The notes: generated by a model from the letters alone, not told the origin. Shown: positions 13,401-28,400, numbered from the stretch's first letter. The stretch: 64,000 bases of DNA from Musa acuminata AAA Group (GCF_036884655.1 NC_088331.1:15533501-15597500); one strand, 5' to 3'. Made by a program: numbers and translations.

Positions 13401-16400
13401 ATGGAAGGACCACTTAGCCACTTGGAGCCATGCCAGGCGGTGACACCGCTAGGGTGGGTGGTGGAACCGCTTGAGGCTCAGCCTCCAACGAGGACTGAGC
13501 GATGGTACCACCCAGACTGGGTGGTGGTACCGCTAGCCATAAAGGCTATTAGGCGATGGTATTGTTCTATCAAGCGATGGTACCGCTAGAGCCCAATCTC
13601 CGAGGCTCTGTCAGGCGGTGGTACCGCCTAGTGTCAGAGTGTCAAGCGGTGGTACCACCCAATACTGGCGATGATACCGCCAGTACCCCGAAAAACCGGG
13701 AAGAGATACTTTTTGGATTCAATTCTGAAACATTTGGAGCCTATAAATACCCCACTCCTTTCTGCATGAAAGGGTAACAAAGGCTATAATAAAGTGTGAA
13801 AAAATCTTTAAGTGCTGGGGTGTAAAATTGTTGTAAAAAGAGCTAAGAGTCCTCCTATTTCTTCAGCTTTGTAATCATTAGAGAAGAAGTGTGAGAGTTG
13901 TAAGGGTTGTCTCCTAAACCCATAAAAAGGAGAAAACTTTGTAGGAAGGTGGTTGGTCTTCGCTTATTGAAGGAAGACCATTGGTGGACGTCGGTGACCT
14001 CAACGGAGGAGGAATCGGAAGTAGATGTAGGTCACAATGACCGAACCACTATAAATCTGGTGTATTCTTTCCTTACTGCTTTCTTTCACTACTTAGCTGC
14101 ATTCTACACTTTGCATTTACTTTAAATCATTATTTTCATTACTTTCCGATACGGGCTTTGTCGAAACGATTGTATCGAAAGAAATTTTCTGAATCAACGA
14201 AACTTTTATTGCTGCACTAATTAGTGCCGTATTGATCCTAACACAATCAACTCAAGGATTTCAAACAATCTCTCCTGGATGAAGGTTATCATTTTGGGAT
14301 ATAACATTAATTTTTTGTTAAATGTCATGTTCAAGACTTTAAAGTACCTCTAGGCTTTTTTCTGTATATACAATTTGTAATCCATATTCCTAACATGTTT
14401 TGATTCATTGTCACTCATTATTTTTATGTCAAATTTAACCAAAATTTATCCTAAACCTGGTCATTTTAATTAATTAAGAGTTACAATTAGGGTAGTCCAG
14501 TAACCAAAAACAATATTATAATCTCTTTCAAAAATACTAACCCCCTATTCAAAAATACTGTAACTGATTTGGTTTAACATTGAAACAATTTAACTAGTTA
14601 GGAAACAAAAAACTAAATATCAACTGTCAATAAGGATATTTTTATTATTTTTAAAAATAGGGGCTCGCTTTAGACATTTTGGTGAGGTGCACTATACGGA
14701 AAAAACCCAAAACTTGATGTTTTTCTTAGAAAATTACCCAAAAAAATGATAGACAATGTGGCATGGAGCTCATGGTTCCATCATGGTGTGTGATCAGACC
14801 AGCACATATGGATCCAGTTGATATTTTGAACTATAGAGGTCATGCTCTAAAATTTCTGACACTATTTATGGTATTCAAACATGCTCACTTTGTCCATGCT
14901 ACAGAAGCATACATCAACTAAGTAGCAACTTAAAACTCTCATATATATACTAGGCACCACTAAGATGATGGTTAGGACATGGAAAGAGAGATGTGCTAGA
15001 AGAATAAAAAAGATGAGGAAAAAAAGATAGGCGCTGATACCAAGTCAGTTTCTACAAAGAGATTGGCTATGTATCGAATCCACCTAGGATCTGTATTTTA
15101 ATTCAATAAGCTTGTAAATCCACATGATATCCATACTTCAAGTCAGATTCAGGAAAGGTGTCAGATTTTTTTGAGTTGCTTCTAGATTTTTTAGGTTCTT
15201 GGGCCCTACTAACATCACTAGTTATGTGACATCGATGGAAGTAGATAGTGAAAACAAATTAATGAGTAAGAAAACCATGGTTAAGAAATGTAACAAATAA
15301 ACACATTTTAACATTTACCATAATGAAGAACTTGACAGGTGAACAACTCATGCTAAAACTAAAACAGTTGGAATGTAGAAAAGGCAAACTCACTCCTGTT
15401 CTGTGGTTAATCACTCTTTCCATTTGTCCATTAATCGATGAAAACTGAATTTTAAAAGGTCCTGGCCCTACTTCAATTGTCTCATTCTCCAAAACAGCAT
15501 GAGTAGAAGTGTCTGCATTCGGAGTCGTTACTGTGTTCACAAGAAGAAAAATGGACAATCAGAAATTATCTTAACCATTCATGCTAACAGAGTTAAATAT
15601 GTGTATTTATGATAAAGGTTTAACCACTTGTGAATCAAAAAACCAAGAATCAAGGTCAATAATAAGTTAGGAATTCATCTTTTTTCTGATCTGCCCTAGG
15701 AAAAAGCTTACTGCATAAAGAGAAAATATTTACAATGTAAAGCAAAGGCAAAAAATATATAAAGCCCAAATGATAGAAATCCACCTTTTCTAGATTCTTT
15801 TGAAATGAAGTAAGAGTTCCAACCCATTGGAGGCACAGATACTTGGAATACAAGCCAATAATTCAAAGTTTTGTTTGATGACACTCCAAGGTAAGCCTCA
15901 ACATACAATTTCCTCAAATTACTTGTAATATTGTCCACCTCTACAAATTGTGTAGCAATATATTTTCCAGCAGAATCCCTCACAACAAGCTGGTCATCAT
16001 TGACCTGACAAAAAAGAGAAACTCAACAACAAAACATAAAGCATACATATGTGACCATGAAATTATTTGCATCTAATAAAAAAAACAAATGAAATGTGGA
16101 AAAAAATAAAAAATAAAATAATAGCACATACTGTTTCTATGTGTTTCATGCAATTCAATTAGGCTATTAGCCACATACAGCTTTCTTCAGATATACTTGT
16201 AAGGAGACAAAATCAGGATGATGATGGTTTTGGCCAATTACATCAACATAATAATGAAGAATAGTAATGACATCTAACAAGTTTCTCTTTAGCAAAAAAA
16301 ATGAATATTTTTCACAATCAATGATGCATCAAAACAAGTACAAAATAACATGTCAGAAATTACTGAACAAAGTCCATGAATACTGTTATATTTGAGCAAC

Positions 16401-19400
16401 AGAATCATGAGAATACTGATTATGAAGATAGCTTGATGAGACAAAAGGCTGATTCAACTTAATTTTATAAACTTGCTGCTATTTAGTTAGTAAATCTCTA
16501 TATTACTACAAATGCTTACATAATAACCTAGGCGATCATCAATACCAATCTTACTTACTGGTATTCTTATAAAGTCATCATGGTGCCATCCCAGAGGATT
16601 ATATGCCACTACCACCTGGAGAGAACAGCAAGAATAACTTACAAGACTTCAGAAACCTAAAATTGTCTCTGATATCATGATAAAGGAAAAAGAAAAGAGA
16701 AGAAATTGACTTACTAAGCTCTTCCCTGCTGATATATCTTCCTCAGTTGCTGGGCAATAGCTTATATTCAACAAATTGCACTGCAGAAGTAACAACCAAA
16801 CTTAATAAAGGGAATCCAGGATCTGAGGAAAAAATCTCGTACACAGAACAACAGAGAAAATAATAGAATATACAATTTTTCTTTCAGCATAGGCACATTG
16901 AATCCCCAAAGGTTTAATTTTAATGATCAAAAGGACAATCATGTAATCCCTTAGAAATCTCATGTACAGTGTATATATATTGAGCAGACTGGAGTCTGGA
17001 CCAAGAATCAAATTTTGATTGTCCCTGTCAGAACAGGCCTATATTTATTTATCAAACCTAGGACCATTTATGGACCATATGGGTTGGTATCAGTTGGCAT
17101 TTATTTTTCTCAGTGAGACCAGATGGTACAGGTCAGTATCATACGGTATACAGGTACCATATCAGTCCAATAGGTTACCATTACTGGTATTGGACTGAGA
17201 TTTAAATCCTTGAAATGGATAGCCTCAAATCTTTATTTCACTAATAGAACTAAAAAAATTTCAGCAAGGTGGTAAAACTGTAAAGGAAAATGAAAATGGA
17301 TTTGATGAGAGAGGAAGGCTAGAGATGGGCTTGACTTTGATTCGAACCAGAGCCAAATTGAGTTGGAATCAGAACCAAACCAGCCTGGCAGTTTGACGAT
17401 TTGGAACAGAACTGGAACCAGGCCTAGGAGGTTCAGTTCTGGTTCCAACTGGATAAAAGTAGAACCAATACTGGTAGTTCCAGTTCGGTTCCAATTCTGG
17501 TTCAAACTAGCCATATTATAAAAAGAAAATAGCCAACGGTCAAAATTGACAGTTAACTTATCCTTTGGGCCCAACGCCATCAACCAGTTGGCCCAGTAGC
17601 CCCAGCACTGGACCAAGGGGTGGCAAATGATGAATTTACCCAATCATAATGCAATTAATGGCTATTTCACTGGTATTTTAGTCATTTTATAATTCAAAAA
17701 AATACAAAAAAATGAGAAAAAGACAAATATTGCCTTTTCATAGCTAAATAATAGCTAGTCATATGGCATTTTGGGAAGAAAAAACCTCAAAATATCTATA
17801 AATAACCCTAAACTTCTCATTCCTCCTCAGACCAATTCACCAAGCAATCATAATACTCTCATAAGCTCTATAATTGCAATATTCTTTACAATAGCATTCT
17901 CCCCCTCTCCTAAGCTTTCTTTCTAATTTCAACAGTAAGTGGAAGCTCAATGCACCCAACCTCGATATTCATGGCCGAGGATAACTTCGAAAGCCCGATT
18001 GTCCTACTCAAGAAAGACAACACTTCACAATGGAGCTGGAGGAAACCGATACAACAACCAAAGCAATAAAGTCAGATATTCTTAAGCTTCATTACAAAAA
18101 GATCCAAAATTCTGATGACTCGTTTCAGGTGATTTACAACTAGTGCTCTCAAATTTACAAATTTAAAGGATGTGAGTATGGAATGTTTAGAAAGCATGTT
18201 GAGGTGAAACATCCCACACAAGCCAATCTAGACAAAAGCCAGACTCAAATTTTTGGGTACCCTACTAATCGTTCTTTCTATTTCTCTATTGAAAAAATAA
18301 ATGAAGAATTAGTTAAATTTATTTCCATCGAACACCATTCTTTCAATTTATTTCCATTGAACACCATCGAACCTTTGATCCGTCATGCTGCTTCAACTCA
18401 CCAATGACTCTGACTCTGGTGTGGGATTGGCTGAGTTGTGTTGATCCTTGTTAATTCCTACGGATCCTCCAGGTGAAGGAAAAGACCATCCTTACTATAC
18501 GCCAGTCTCTCAAATGCCTTATGCTGCTTGAACTGGGTGGATGCTTATTGGAGCTTTAAAGAGCATCGCCTCGTAAACTTTCAAAGTATTTGGTCCTTCC
18601 TCCACAAAATTTGCTCATCGACTCTTTTTTCATTTAGTTGTCACTTCCAAGTAGATTCGCATCACTTCCGCTTTTGATTGACATTCTATTAGGAAATGAG
18701 GCGGATACTCTACTCTCAGTAGCACTGATCACCAATGGTGAGGATTTGACATTCTATTAGGAAATGAGGCGGATATAACAATGTTGATCATACTGACAGC
18801 CAATGGTTGACACTTGATAGTGTGGAGATCTTCCAATATGAATCATATGTGAAGGACCAACCACATGATAACAAGGATCTCATTTGGTGTAAGGATCCTC
18901 CAAAGATGACGACAAAGGGAGCATCAAAGACCATTCTAACAGGAACATATTAAGATAGTGCCAATATTCTCCAGCCTTCAGTAGATGCTGTCCTCTTGAA
19001 AGAGGTGCAGAAGGAATCATTCTTGTTGCTACAAGATCCAAATTTCTAGAGTTACAACTTCAGCTATCAAATAATTGATCAAATCCCAAACTTGTGAAGG
19101 TACTTCACCCTATAATTGTTGTTACCACTCCATTGGAGTGACTCCAATACCATGAACATCAGCCACTTATAGAAAGAAAGTTTATATATGAATGTGCGTT
19201 ATAAAGTGATAAATTTATTAGTAGCAAGGATGAGTGCATGAGATTTTCGTACTCAAACCCCTGGAAAGCCACCTAACTTGAAGGTTGACAGTTTTTATTC
19301 CTTGCTATTAACAAGTTTTTGCTCAACATTTATTCCTTGCCAAGAACAACTTTTAGCACTTAGACCCAAGTATAAACTACACCTAAATGACTGTACAAGT

Positions 19401-22400
19401 ATCCTTCATAGTTGCACTTATTCTAATGCTATTTACTAAATAGTTGTTCCTCTATGGTGCTGCATGTTAAATTATTGAAAGGTCCATCCTTCATTATTCA
19501 TTATATGAAATTAATCATGTACGACCAACTAATCATGTTAAATTATGAAGACACATTGAGCACCATACCAGTCCACCTGGTTATCAAATTGGATGTCATA
19601 TCATATCAAGGTTGTGCCTACAAACAAACCATTGACAATTTGATAATATCGAACTTATTGAAATGATGCATGTGACCTACCACCAACTTACATGTACTGG
19701 TTCACAAAATGGCAATCTTTGTGGAAAAAGGCCTGTGATTTACACCAATTAATATATGCTAGTTCATGAAATGGCAGTCTTTGAGATCAACTGCATCTGC
19801 ATGATTGGCCTAAGCAACTGACTAATAGTAGTTGTTGTGAGACTTGCGTCTTTATCTCAAGAATATGGAATGTTAAATTTTTACCTTGTTTTTCTTTTGT
19901 AGTTCTCAAGTCAATTCTGTTAACTTTCAATAGCTATGATATGAATCTATTACTCATTGTGTTAAATGCACACATAGAGTGATCTCAAACTAAAGTTTTG
20001 TTTCCCGACCAATCATTGAACACTCTAGTTAACTTTTCATTGTGTTTTTATCTTGTTGATAACTTGATATTGTCATCTATCAGATCATGTCTAGGTTCTG
20101 CCCAAATTAGATACCAAAGTTTTGTTTATAACACATATTAAGGCCCTTTAAGTTACCCACATTAACAAGAAGGCAACCTTACCAGTGTCTTTTCTATTAA
20201 GGACATCTACATATATTTATACATCATTTAGTTTGCACTGTTAAGCAAGAGTACATGTCCATAGACCAAATCAATAAAGATTTCCATGGAAATGCCCATG
20301 ATGGCTAGTAGAAATAGATAGAGGCAACAATATAACGAGATAAAACCTGGCTGAATTTTGTCGCTGTAGGTTCACAGGATTTGCTCGAACTGGTTAAGCA
20401 TGAAAGAGCTAAATTGACAACTGCTTCAGCCTATAAAAGACAAGCCAACATATAAAAGTAAGAAGAATTATAATAAAAAACTAACATTGAAAATGGGAAC
20501 AAAAAGATGGATTTTCGAAAAGCTGTAAACCTCAGAAGCTCCATAAGCAAGACGTTTAGCATAATCATTTGTGGTGTGCTGTTTTGCTGTGCCAGAAACA
20601 GCATCATGATGCTGAGCAATGCCCAAAGCATCTCCCAAGCTGAAGGTAGATGAACCAGATAGTGTCCTGCCTCCCAAGAACTCAATTTGACGTGCTACCT
20701 ATCAACAAATATATTGCATTTTAGCAAATAAGGAACAAGACCAGTTATCAAATATTATAAGCAGTGTAACCCAAGTAACCAGCCTACCTGATAATATCCA
20801 CTCAGTGTGCGGACATAACGCTTGAATGTTGGTCGGCTCGTGAAGTAACCAGTCCAATAAGCATTTTCTGAATCTGAATATCTGCAAGCAGTCGAGCAAG
20901 CTATTAATAACTTATAAGAATGTTAATTTTATTTTATCAAAGTAATGAAGTGAGGATTGCATACGGGAAGTAGTCATCAGTTTTTAGTGGCCAAGTCTCA
21001 TTTTCAGCATTTTTTGCATCAGTATAAATGGACGGAGTAGAATATAGTGCATGGACACGACCATCCTGTAATATCAATATAACTCATAGTTTCATTAAAC
21101 CAAATTGTCAGAAATCTAATTCTGACAGTTGGACCTATATAAACAAATGAGAAATTAGATAGATTTAAAAGAAAGATAAACCATACAATATAGGCCAGCT
21201 AGGAATGTTCCAGACACTTGATTAATCACTAAAGTCAAGGTTTCAACACCTTATAACATATGTCATCCCTATGATCCCACATAGCCGAGCCATAAATTAA
21301 CCATCAAAGTACTAGGATTTTGCCAAAAAGTAGATCATGTAAACAACAATCCTTGAACATCAATATATACATAGTTAATGACATGAATCACACAAGGATT
21401 ACTTTTACCATTTTAAAATTGTTAGGAATAGCATGGTTGTTTAAGTTTGTGGGAACAGCATATATTTTTTAATTGTTTTAAAATTTTAATAATACAAAAT
21501 ATTTGTATTGCAACACAGTTACACAAATAGGATACATGATACCTTTAGGAATGCTGCAGCATGGTTCACAAAGTACACATGCCAAAATTTTGACATAGTA
21601 CAAATGCATAGGTTAAGAGATTTTGGGGGACTCCAATTTCATTGTAGTAAATATTTTGTTACATTTTATTGTTAGAACTATTATTCATTGTTTGATATAC
21701 TTATAGAAGTAAAACATTAAATACCAAGCTTCTTTATATCATACCAACCCAAATTAAGTAACTTTTACTAGTAATCATTACAATGTAATTCTCAACACCC
21801 ATATTTCAATTATTATCTTTTCTGTACAAGTTGTGCCAATTGTGCACACTGAAATGTGTACTAAATTATTGAACCTGCAAAGCAACCAGGATTAACAGTT
21901 TAACAACAGCAACAAACAGAAAGAAGAAAAACACAAATCAATTATTATCATGTCAATTTTGCAATAGTTTCTCCTTGACAAAGCAGTTAAACAAGGTGCC
22001 AACTTGAAACAATGTAGTGAAATGCCAATATGGTTTAGCTGTAAAATTTGTGTTGTTTGCTTAATTGTCTCCAGTATCACAGCACTTGCATAAGCTGAAC
22101 AGTTAAGTGGAGGTAGCTCAAAACCTCTAATAGTTATACAATTTTCAGATGAAACACTGGAATGCTAATATAAGAAAATTAATGAATCAAGTATCAACTA
22201 GAAATGTATTCTCAAAACAATTAATTAATAAATAATATAAAATTAGAGCAAATCTGAATTCTCAGTATTACAAAATATGCATGCTTATTTCTCACTGTCT
22301 TGAATAAAGAAATCACAGCATTTTTTACTAATTAATGCAAGTTTGTTTATTGTTGATATCCTGAAAAAGTGCTTATATTGTAATTGTACCTTGTTGACAT

Positions 22401-25400
22401 AATGGATCAGCTTGTCCATTTGCTTGAACCAAGATTCTGCATACTGGTACTGAAAATCATCACCCATTGTCCACATTATATGATTTGTCCTTGTCACGTT
22501 AGCCTAATACATGAATCTTGAGATCAGGATAATTAGAAATTAAGCAGATGAGAAAAATAATAGAAGATGCATACTTAATTAGAAACTAGAACTGTAAGAA
22601 AATAGGGAACCTAACTTTTCTTTTAGAAAATAGAAAATCTAAAATGAAGATTTTATAATGGGAAAAATGAAGTATCCTAGGTTACTTGAGTCATAGCAGC
22701 ATCAATGAAGTCGTTTACACGTTCTTGTACATTGTAATCATAAAGAAGATGATCATCCTGCAACATTTCCACTAAATAATTAGAAATTACTATTTAACTA
22801 TAAACTTCACTATGAAGTTCTTGGACCTGAAATTTCTTACCTGTACTGGCAAGGTATTTTGATCAGTAATATCAAAGCCAAATCCAGTTGGAGGACTATA
22901 ATGAACCGGAAAGGCATTTGCAAAAATCTGGACCAATATTTATGTCAAGAAATGAGAACTTTCAAAAAAGAAAAAGGGGCAAGAAAAAGGAAGTTGACAA
23001 CCTGCAAGGAAGGACCAAAAGTTCTTGACCCTTGCCATATAACTTCAAGAGATTTGTCCAACTTGCGTTTTTGTCTGTCTTGGTAATCAATTCTTGCAAA
23101 ATGCATAGAATCAAAACCAAGCTGCAAATTTTGCATAAGCATAATAAATAAAGTGTGATGATGACAGTACATAGTTTTATGTCACTAATAGTAAAGAAAC
23201 TACAACTTCAAGTAGCAATTTCTAAAGTTCATAACAATAACAAAATGAATTACTGATCTTTGTCTATGACAAATTACAGGATCAATTCTTTATTAGGTTA
23301 TACTATCAACAGATTTTAGTAAGTGATGATCTCAAGCTCTAGAAAATATAGTCATTTTCCACAGCAAGCACCTAAAGAAATATCATTGGAGTAACCAATA
23401 CTTGATAACTTTAACATCTTAGAAGGTGCAACAACCAACATTTATTAAACTTTAACTAAATTGAGAGGGATAGATAGACAGAGAGCAAAGAGGTAGGGTT
23501 TTGCATCACCTCTGCCCCAAGCAAGTAAGCTTGTACAGCAGAATGCCCAAAAGGATCAATCTGCCATCCAGCTCGAGGAACCTTGTTAAACTGGTTCTTA
23601 ATCATCCAATGACCAAGAGTTGTTTGATCAATCATATCAATGTAATGAACTGTGGCTTCATCATGCATACACCAGCCACCATTTCTGAATCAATAGAGTC
23701 TTAGAACATGAAAGTTGTAACTAGGATAATCAGAAGCAACACTTAAGTAATTAGTGCGTACATGAACTCTAACTGCCCAGAATCTACAAGCTTTCTCATC
23801 AGTTCTTGAGTCCTATCATTTTGCTCTATCCACCATCTTTGGAAAAATGCCTGAAAAGGTGAAAGGCAAAGGAATAATTATCAGTCCTGAAACTTGGATG
23901 AATGCACAAGTACAAACCCAAATCTCTTGAAGTTGTGTTCAGTCAGAAATGGTATTTACATTGTTCTCTTTTATCTGAAAGGATCCTTGAACTTTAGTTA
24001 GATATTAGATCATCTAAGACATCATTACATAATCCAAAATGTGCTCAACATAAAATTTGACCAATAAGAAGTATCATTTATTTTAATTTTAAACAAGAAT
24101 TTTCCACCCAGGTTTTTGAGCTGGGCATATTGACTTTAGAATAAAGTATAATGCATCACCTTCAAACATATTTACATGTTTGGTTAGAAAAACTGATTTT
24201 GGCTGCAACTACCACCTTTAATGAACAAGTATATATCTGCATCCAGTAATTTATTGCTCACTAAATCCTCGCATGTGAAAAAAATTAATGAATAATTTCA
24301 GAAAGAAACAAGGAAGTCAGTTGCAAAATACCCTCTTACTCTTAGATGCTAACAAGTGAGGTCACCAAGAACAATTATGCTTGCCTAAGCGCTTGGGAAA
24401 GGCTCAAGTGCCTCAATTTGGATTCAGATGAATGCTTGCAATAGCACATGGCCCAGACGTATGCCTGAACCAGCTTGAGCCACTCGCATTGATTATAATT
24501 CGATCGAACTAGATAGGAGGCACCCACTTCCCCTCAAACGAGACTTATCCTTCTCTCCTCTAGAAAACCTAGCAATGAATTAGTGGTGTCTTCCTCCCGT
24601 GACACAAGCAAAGGTGGTCGTTGAGTGACCAACAAGTGGTCTCCTCTCACACGACGACCTTCGACAGCGTCTTCTTCTTGTGATGACTCTATCTCTCCTT
24701 CCCACCCATTGTCGCTCTCCCTCTTTCTCCTCCCCCTCCTTCACTGTCGTTGCTTGTCAAGCCTCCCCAACAGCCCCTCTCCCCTAACCAAGCCTCCTCG
24801 AACACTGATCTTGATCTATCTCAAGGAGAGGCTTAGTGAAATAGACATGTCTATGAAGATGTGGACTACTCACACCTAGACCCCTGGGCGATACATGTGC
24901 TACGATGGCTATGATAAAGGGTCATGATCCCATAAGGGTAAGCTAACCCAAAACCCCATCCTGAGGCTGAATTAAAGGTTAGACTTTGCCTACATGAAGC
25001 CAGAATCGCTAGTAATCATCGATCAGCCATAAAGCAGTGATTTAAAAAGCGCTAGGCGTCAAAAGGCACCAAGGTTCAAAAACGCCCGAGGCGCTAGGCG
25101 CTCGCTCGAGCGAAGTGAGGCGCTAAAATATAAAAATATATAATATAATTAATAAATATATTTTTTTTAATTTTTTAAATAAAAATATGCTATTAAATTA
25201 ATCTAATAAATACAAATACTATTACTAGTATACAGTTAACAGCATACAGTATACTATTAACAGTATATTGTATATTGTTAATAGTATACTATTGAAAGAG
25301 GAGAAGAGTGTAAGGGAAGAGTCGGAAGACCGAGGGTGTTGACTAAAAAGAGCGAGAGCGATGGCTACGAGTGACGATAGTGGCAGCGAAAACAACGAGT

Positions 25401-28400
25401 AGCAGCAGCGACAGCGGGAGCGGCAAGCGGCAACAGTGGCACCGGCAACAGCGAGCAACGGGAGCGAGAGTGGAAGCAACGAGCGGAGACAGTGGCAATG
25501 GTAGCAGCGACAGCGGGAGTGGGAGCGGGAGCGGCGAGCGACGATAGTGGGAGTGACAGCGATAGCAGCGAGCGACAACAGCAAGAGCGGCGAGCGGCGA
25601 CAGCAGCAGCGGCGGCAGTCGCGTGAACGGCGAGCAGGGTTAGGGTTGGGGAAGTCACGCTGATATTAGTGCTTTAGTTGGTTCGATTGAACCAACTAAA
25701 GCACTGAAGACTGAACCAGACCTCAAACGCTGGTTTGGTCACCTGGTTTAACCCAGGCGCTCGCCCGAAGCCCCCGGCGCTTGGGCTCGGGAGAGCGCCC
25801 AAGCGACGCCTCTTTGAAGCGCGCGTCTGGAAATGAAGAGAAGCGCTCGGGGCTCGCCTCGCCTCGCCCGAGCACCTAGGCAAGCGCCCGAGCACCTTTT
25901 TAAATCACTACCATAAAGCGATGAATTTGTTCTCGGAACTTATACACACTGCCCACTTTTTTCACAACACCCATCTCCTCTCCTTCCTCGTCCTCCACCA
26001 CCTCCACCTCCTCCTCCCACTACCTCATTCCTCCTATCGCCTCTCATTCACTTTGCTTCTTGCCCTCCCTCTTTCTCCTCCTCCACCATTGCTCCCCTCT
26101 ATTTCCCTCATGTTGTTCCCTCTGTCTTTCTTCTCCCCTATTGTCGCCACCCTCCCCCTCCTTCCCAATTGATAACCCCCCTCTCCAATGACTATTCTCC
26201 CAATCGACAAACTCCCCTTCTCCTTCTCTTTGCTTCTTCCTCTCTCCTTTCTTTCTCTTGAATGTTAAACATTGTTAATAATAGTCAACTTTTTGTCAAT
26301 ACGACCAATGAATTATTTAAAGCAAGGATTGAAATATCGTACCATGCCGAAGTTTCGACATTCGCTCGGTATAGTACGGTACTGTATATCGAGCGGTATA
26401 CCATTCGATATATATATATACATATATATACATATATATACATATATAATAAAATAAAAATTCGGCGATGTCATCTAGAAAAACGATATATAAAAGTAAA
26501 AAAAAAAATTTATATATATATTTATATATAAATATTTTCATAAAAGGCAACGTTGAGTCGCCTCGACAATGGTTCACTTGAAGAGAAGTAAAAGCTGTGT
26601 ATTGATCTACTCATTAATAGTGTGGTCCAAAATAATGCAAAATAACTAGGCAATGATCTCCTGATCAAGAAGTAACACGGACATCATCTTTTAATCCTGT
26701 AACACAGCTTTTTGTGTTTTTTACTTTCTCGAGCCGAATCATCGAGTCTGCAAACTAATTTTATTAAAATATTAATTAAATATAGATGAAAAAAAGCAAA
26801 TGAGAACAAAAAAGAAATAAAGAAGAAAGAGTATATTATAAGTAGCAATAAGAGAAACTTCATCTCAATAACAAACTTTGAGAGATTGAAGTAACAAAAT
26901 TATAAAAATCAAAGATCCCAAGGCAAGAGCTATATTTGTAAGATCAGCAAACCAGACTAACACCCATCTAGAATTTCATTAAGGTTCCTCAAAAGGCCAC
27001 CCAAAAAACTCACATGCTGTAGCTACTTCCAAATGAATCAATGTAGGAGCATGATTAAGCCATCACTAAATCATTACAACTTTAAGGGGAAGGAATAAAG
27101 GTGCCACAACTCCAATAGACATTAATGGAAGGAGTCAGTAGACATTGAAGAAGAAAATGATAATTTGTCTCCAATGGCTTAGAGCAAAAGGAATACGTGA
27201 CTTTATAAGCCAATCTTTCTAATTAACTTTCTTGGAATTGACTATATTCTTAAAGGTCAACCACTTTAAAGGAATGCAAGTGGCTTATTAGATTTGTAGA
27301 GTGGATATAAGGAACGTCTAAAGTTGAGGAATATGTGTAAGGAAGCTATCAAAAACTACAAAATGTTCACTTCTAAACTGATAACACAAGTAGAATGACC
27401 AGGTTTAGATGTACTACCAAACATACCAATTAATGTGGACTAAGTAGGGCCTCCTTCCCTTGGCACATAAATGCAGTTTGAAAGTCAGTGTCTTTCTGGG
27501 ATCAAGCCATCAAGGTTTTAATAATTATCGGGTTGTTACACACTGACCAATATTTAGGAATTTGATCAAGTACTTTTACACATTAGGTCAACACCAATAC
27601 GTTATCGCTCATTTTTAATTTTTTTCTTTTATTTAATAATACTTGGTACTTGGTAGTACAGGTTGGTAGATTACCTGGTGCAACAGTATCTTATTGATTC
27701 AATAGGTTATCGAGATCAGGCCAATACTTCATACTTTAATTAGGATTGTTAATCAAATTTTGCAAGCAAAGGAGGCTTTGCCTACAAAAGAAGTATCTAA
27801 CTAATCATTGTCCTTCCAATGCCTAATATGGAGTCAACTAACAAGGATAAAACAACATGAGATTTTGAAAGCATGTCTGGATGTGTGTTATGCCCTTCTA
27901 GATAGTAGAAATGGAGGAACTAGCTAGGGAGTTATCCAAAAGAGGCTTCCTCTTATAGCATTTGAAGGAGATATGCCGCTTCCAAATTGACACAAAACCA
28001 TAGAAAAACCTCCACCACCATTCATCTATCAAGGTCAAGTTGGAAATATTTTGAGTCAAAATATAAACCTCCACCCATGGTTTATCTTATCGACCATCGG
28101 TATAGTATGTATCGAGTTGTACCGAGCCATACTAAGCATACTAACATATGGTATATGGGGAATATCGATGTAATACCCATACCAGTTCTCTATCGGATTG
28201 GTACGTACCACCCATACCGAGCGGTACACCGTGATACGGTAAACCTTGCCTCCACCATCATTTACACTTAAGCTCCTCCGATCCTTGCTTGTAGCCCCTA
28301 GATTTTTACATATCCTAAAGAATTATATAGGATCTTTATTATAATTGATAATGGCCTGCTCTACACAAATTAATTATTGGCACTTACTGCATAAGTAGTA

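Larger units (their letters stand above)
4757..14243 (+). mobile_element. SIRE/Maximus-like Ty1/copia retrotransposon A, degenerate, in intron 16
   Basis: Order: 5' LTR (4757-6046), primer binding site, UBN2-type gag with zinc knuckles, protease, integrase, RT, RNase H, a 1.1-kb AT-rich tail, polypurine tract and 3' LTR (12926-14243). Protease, integrase, RT order defines copia. The gag blocks [14 protein letters not shown] and NNFPLEELI, together with LTRs near 1.3 kb, suggest the SIRE/Maximus lineage. It lies opposite to the mannosidase gene. The coding region is broken by many stops, a roughly 300-bp deletion in RT and a 1.36-kb nested transposon. The ends read TG..CA on the left and TA..CA on the right; I find no matching 5-bp target duplication, consistent with an old insertion. 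Confidence 0.9.

Noticed and set aside
13432..13690. CRISPR-like array of regularly spaced palindromes
   Set aside because: Repeat units are degenerate, spacers are irregular and related to each other, and the context is a plant LTR with no cas genes.
25225..25658. Overlapping minus-strand ORFs rich in Ser, Arg, Ala and Cys
   Set aside because: They follow from the GC-rich trinucleotide repeat inside the MULE-like element; all three frames are open for that reason, and the composition is repetitive.
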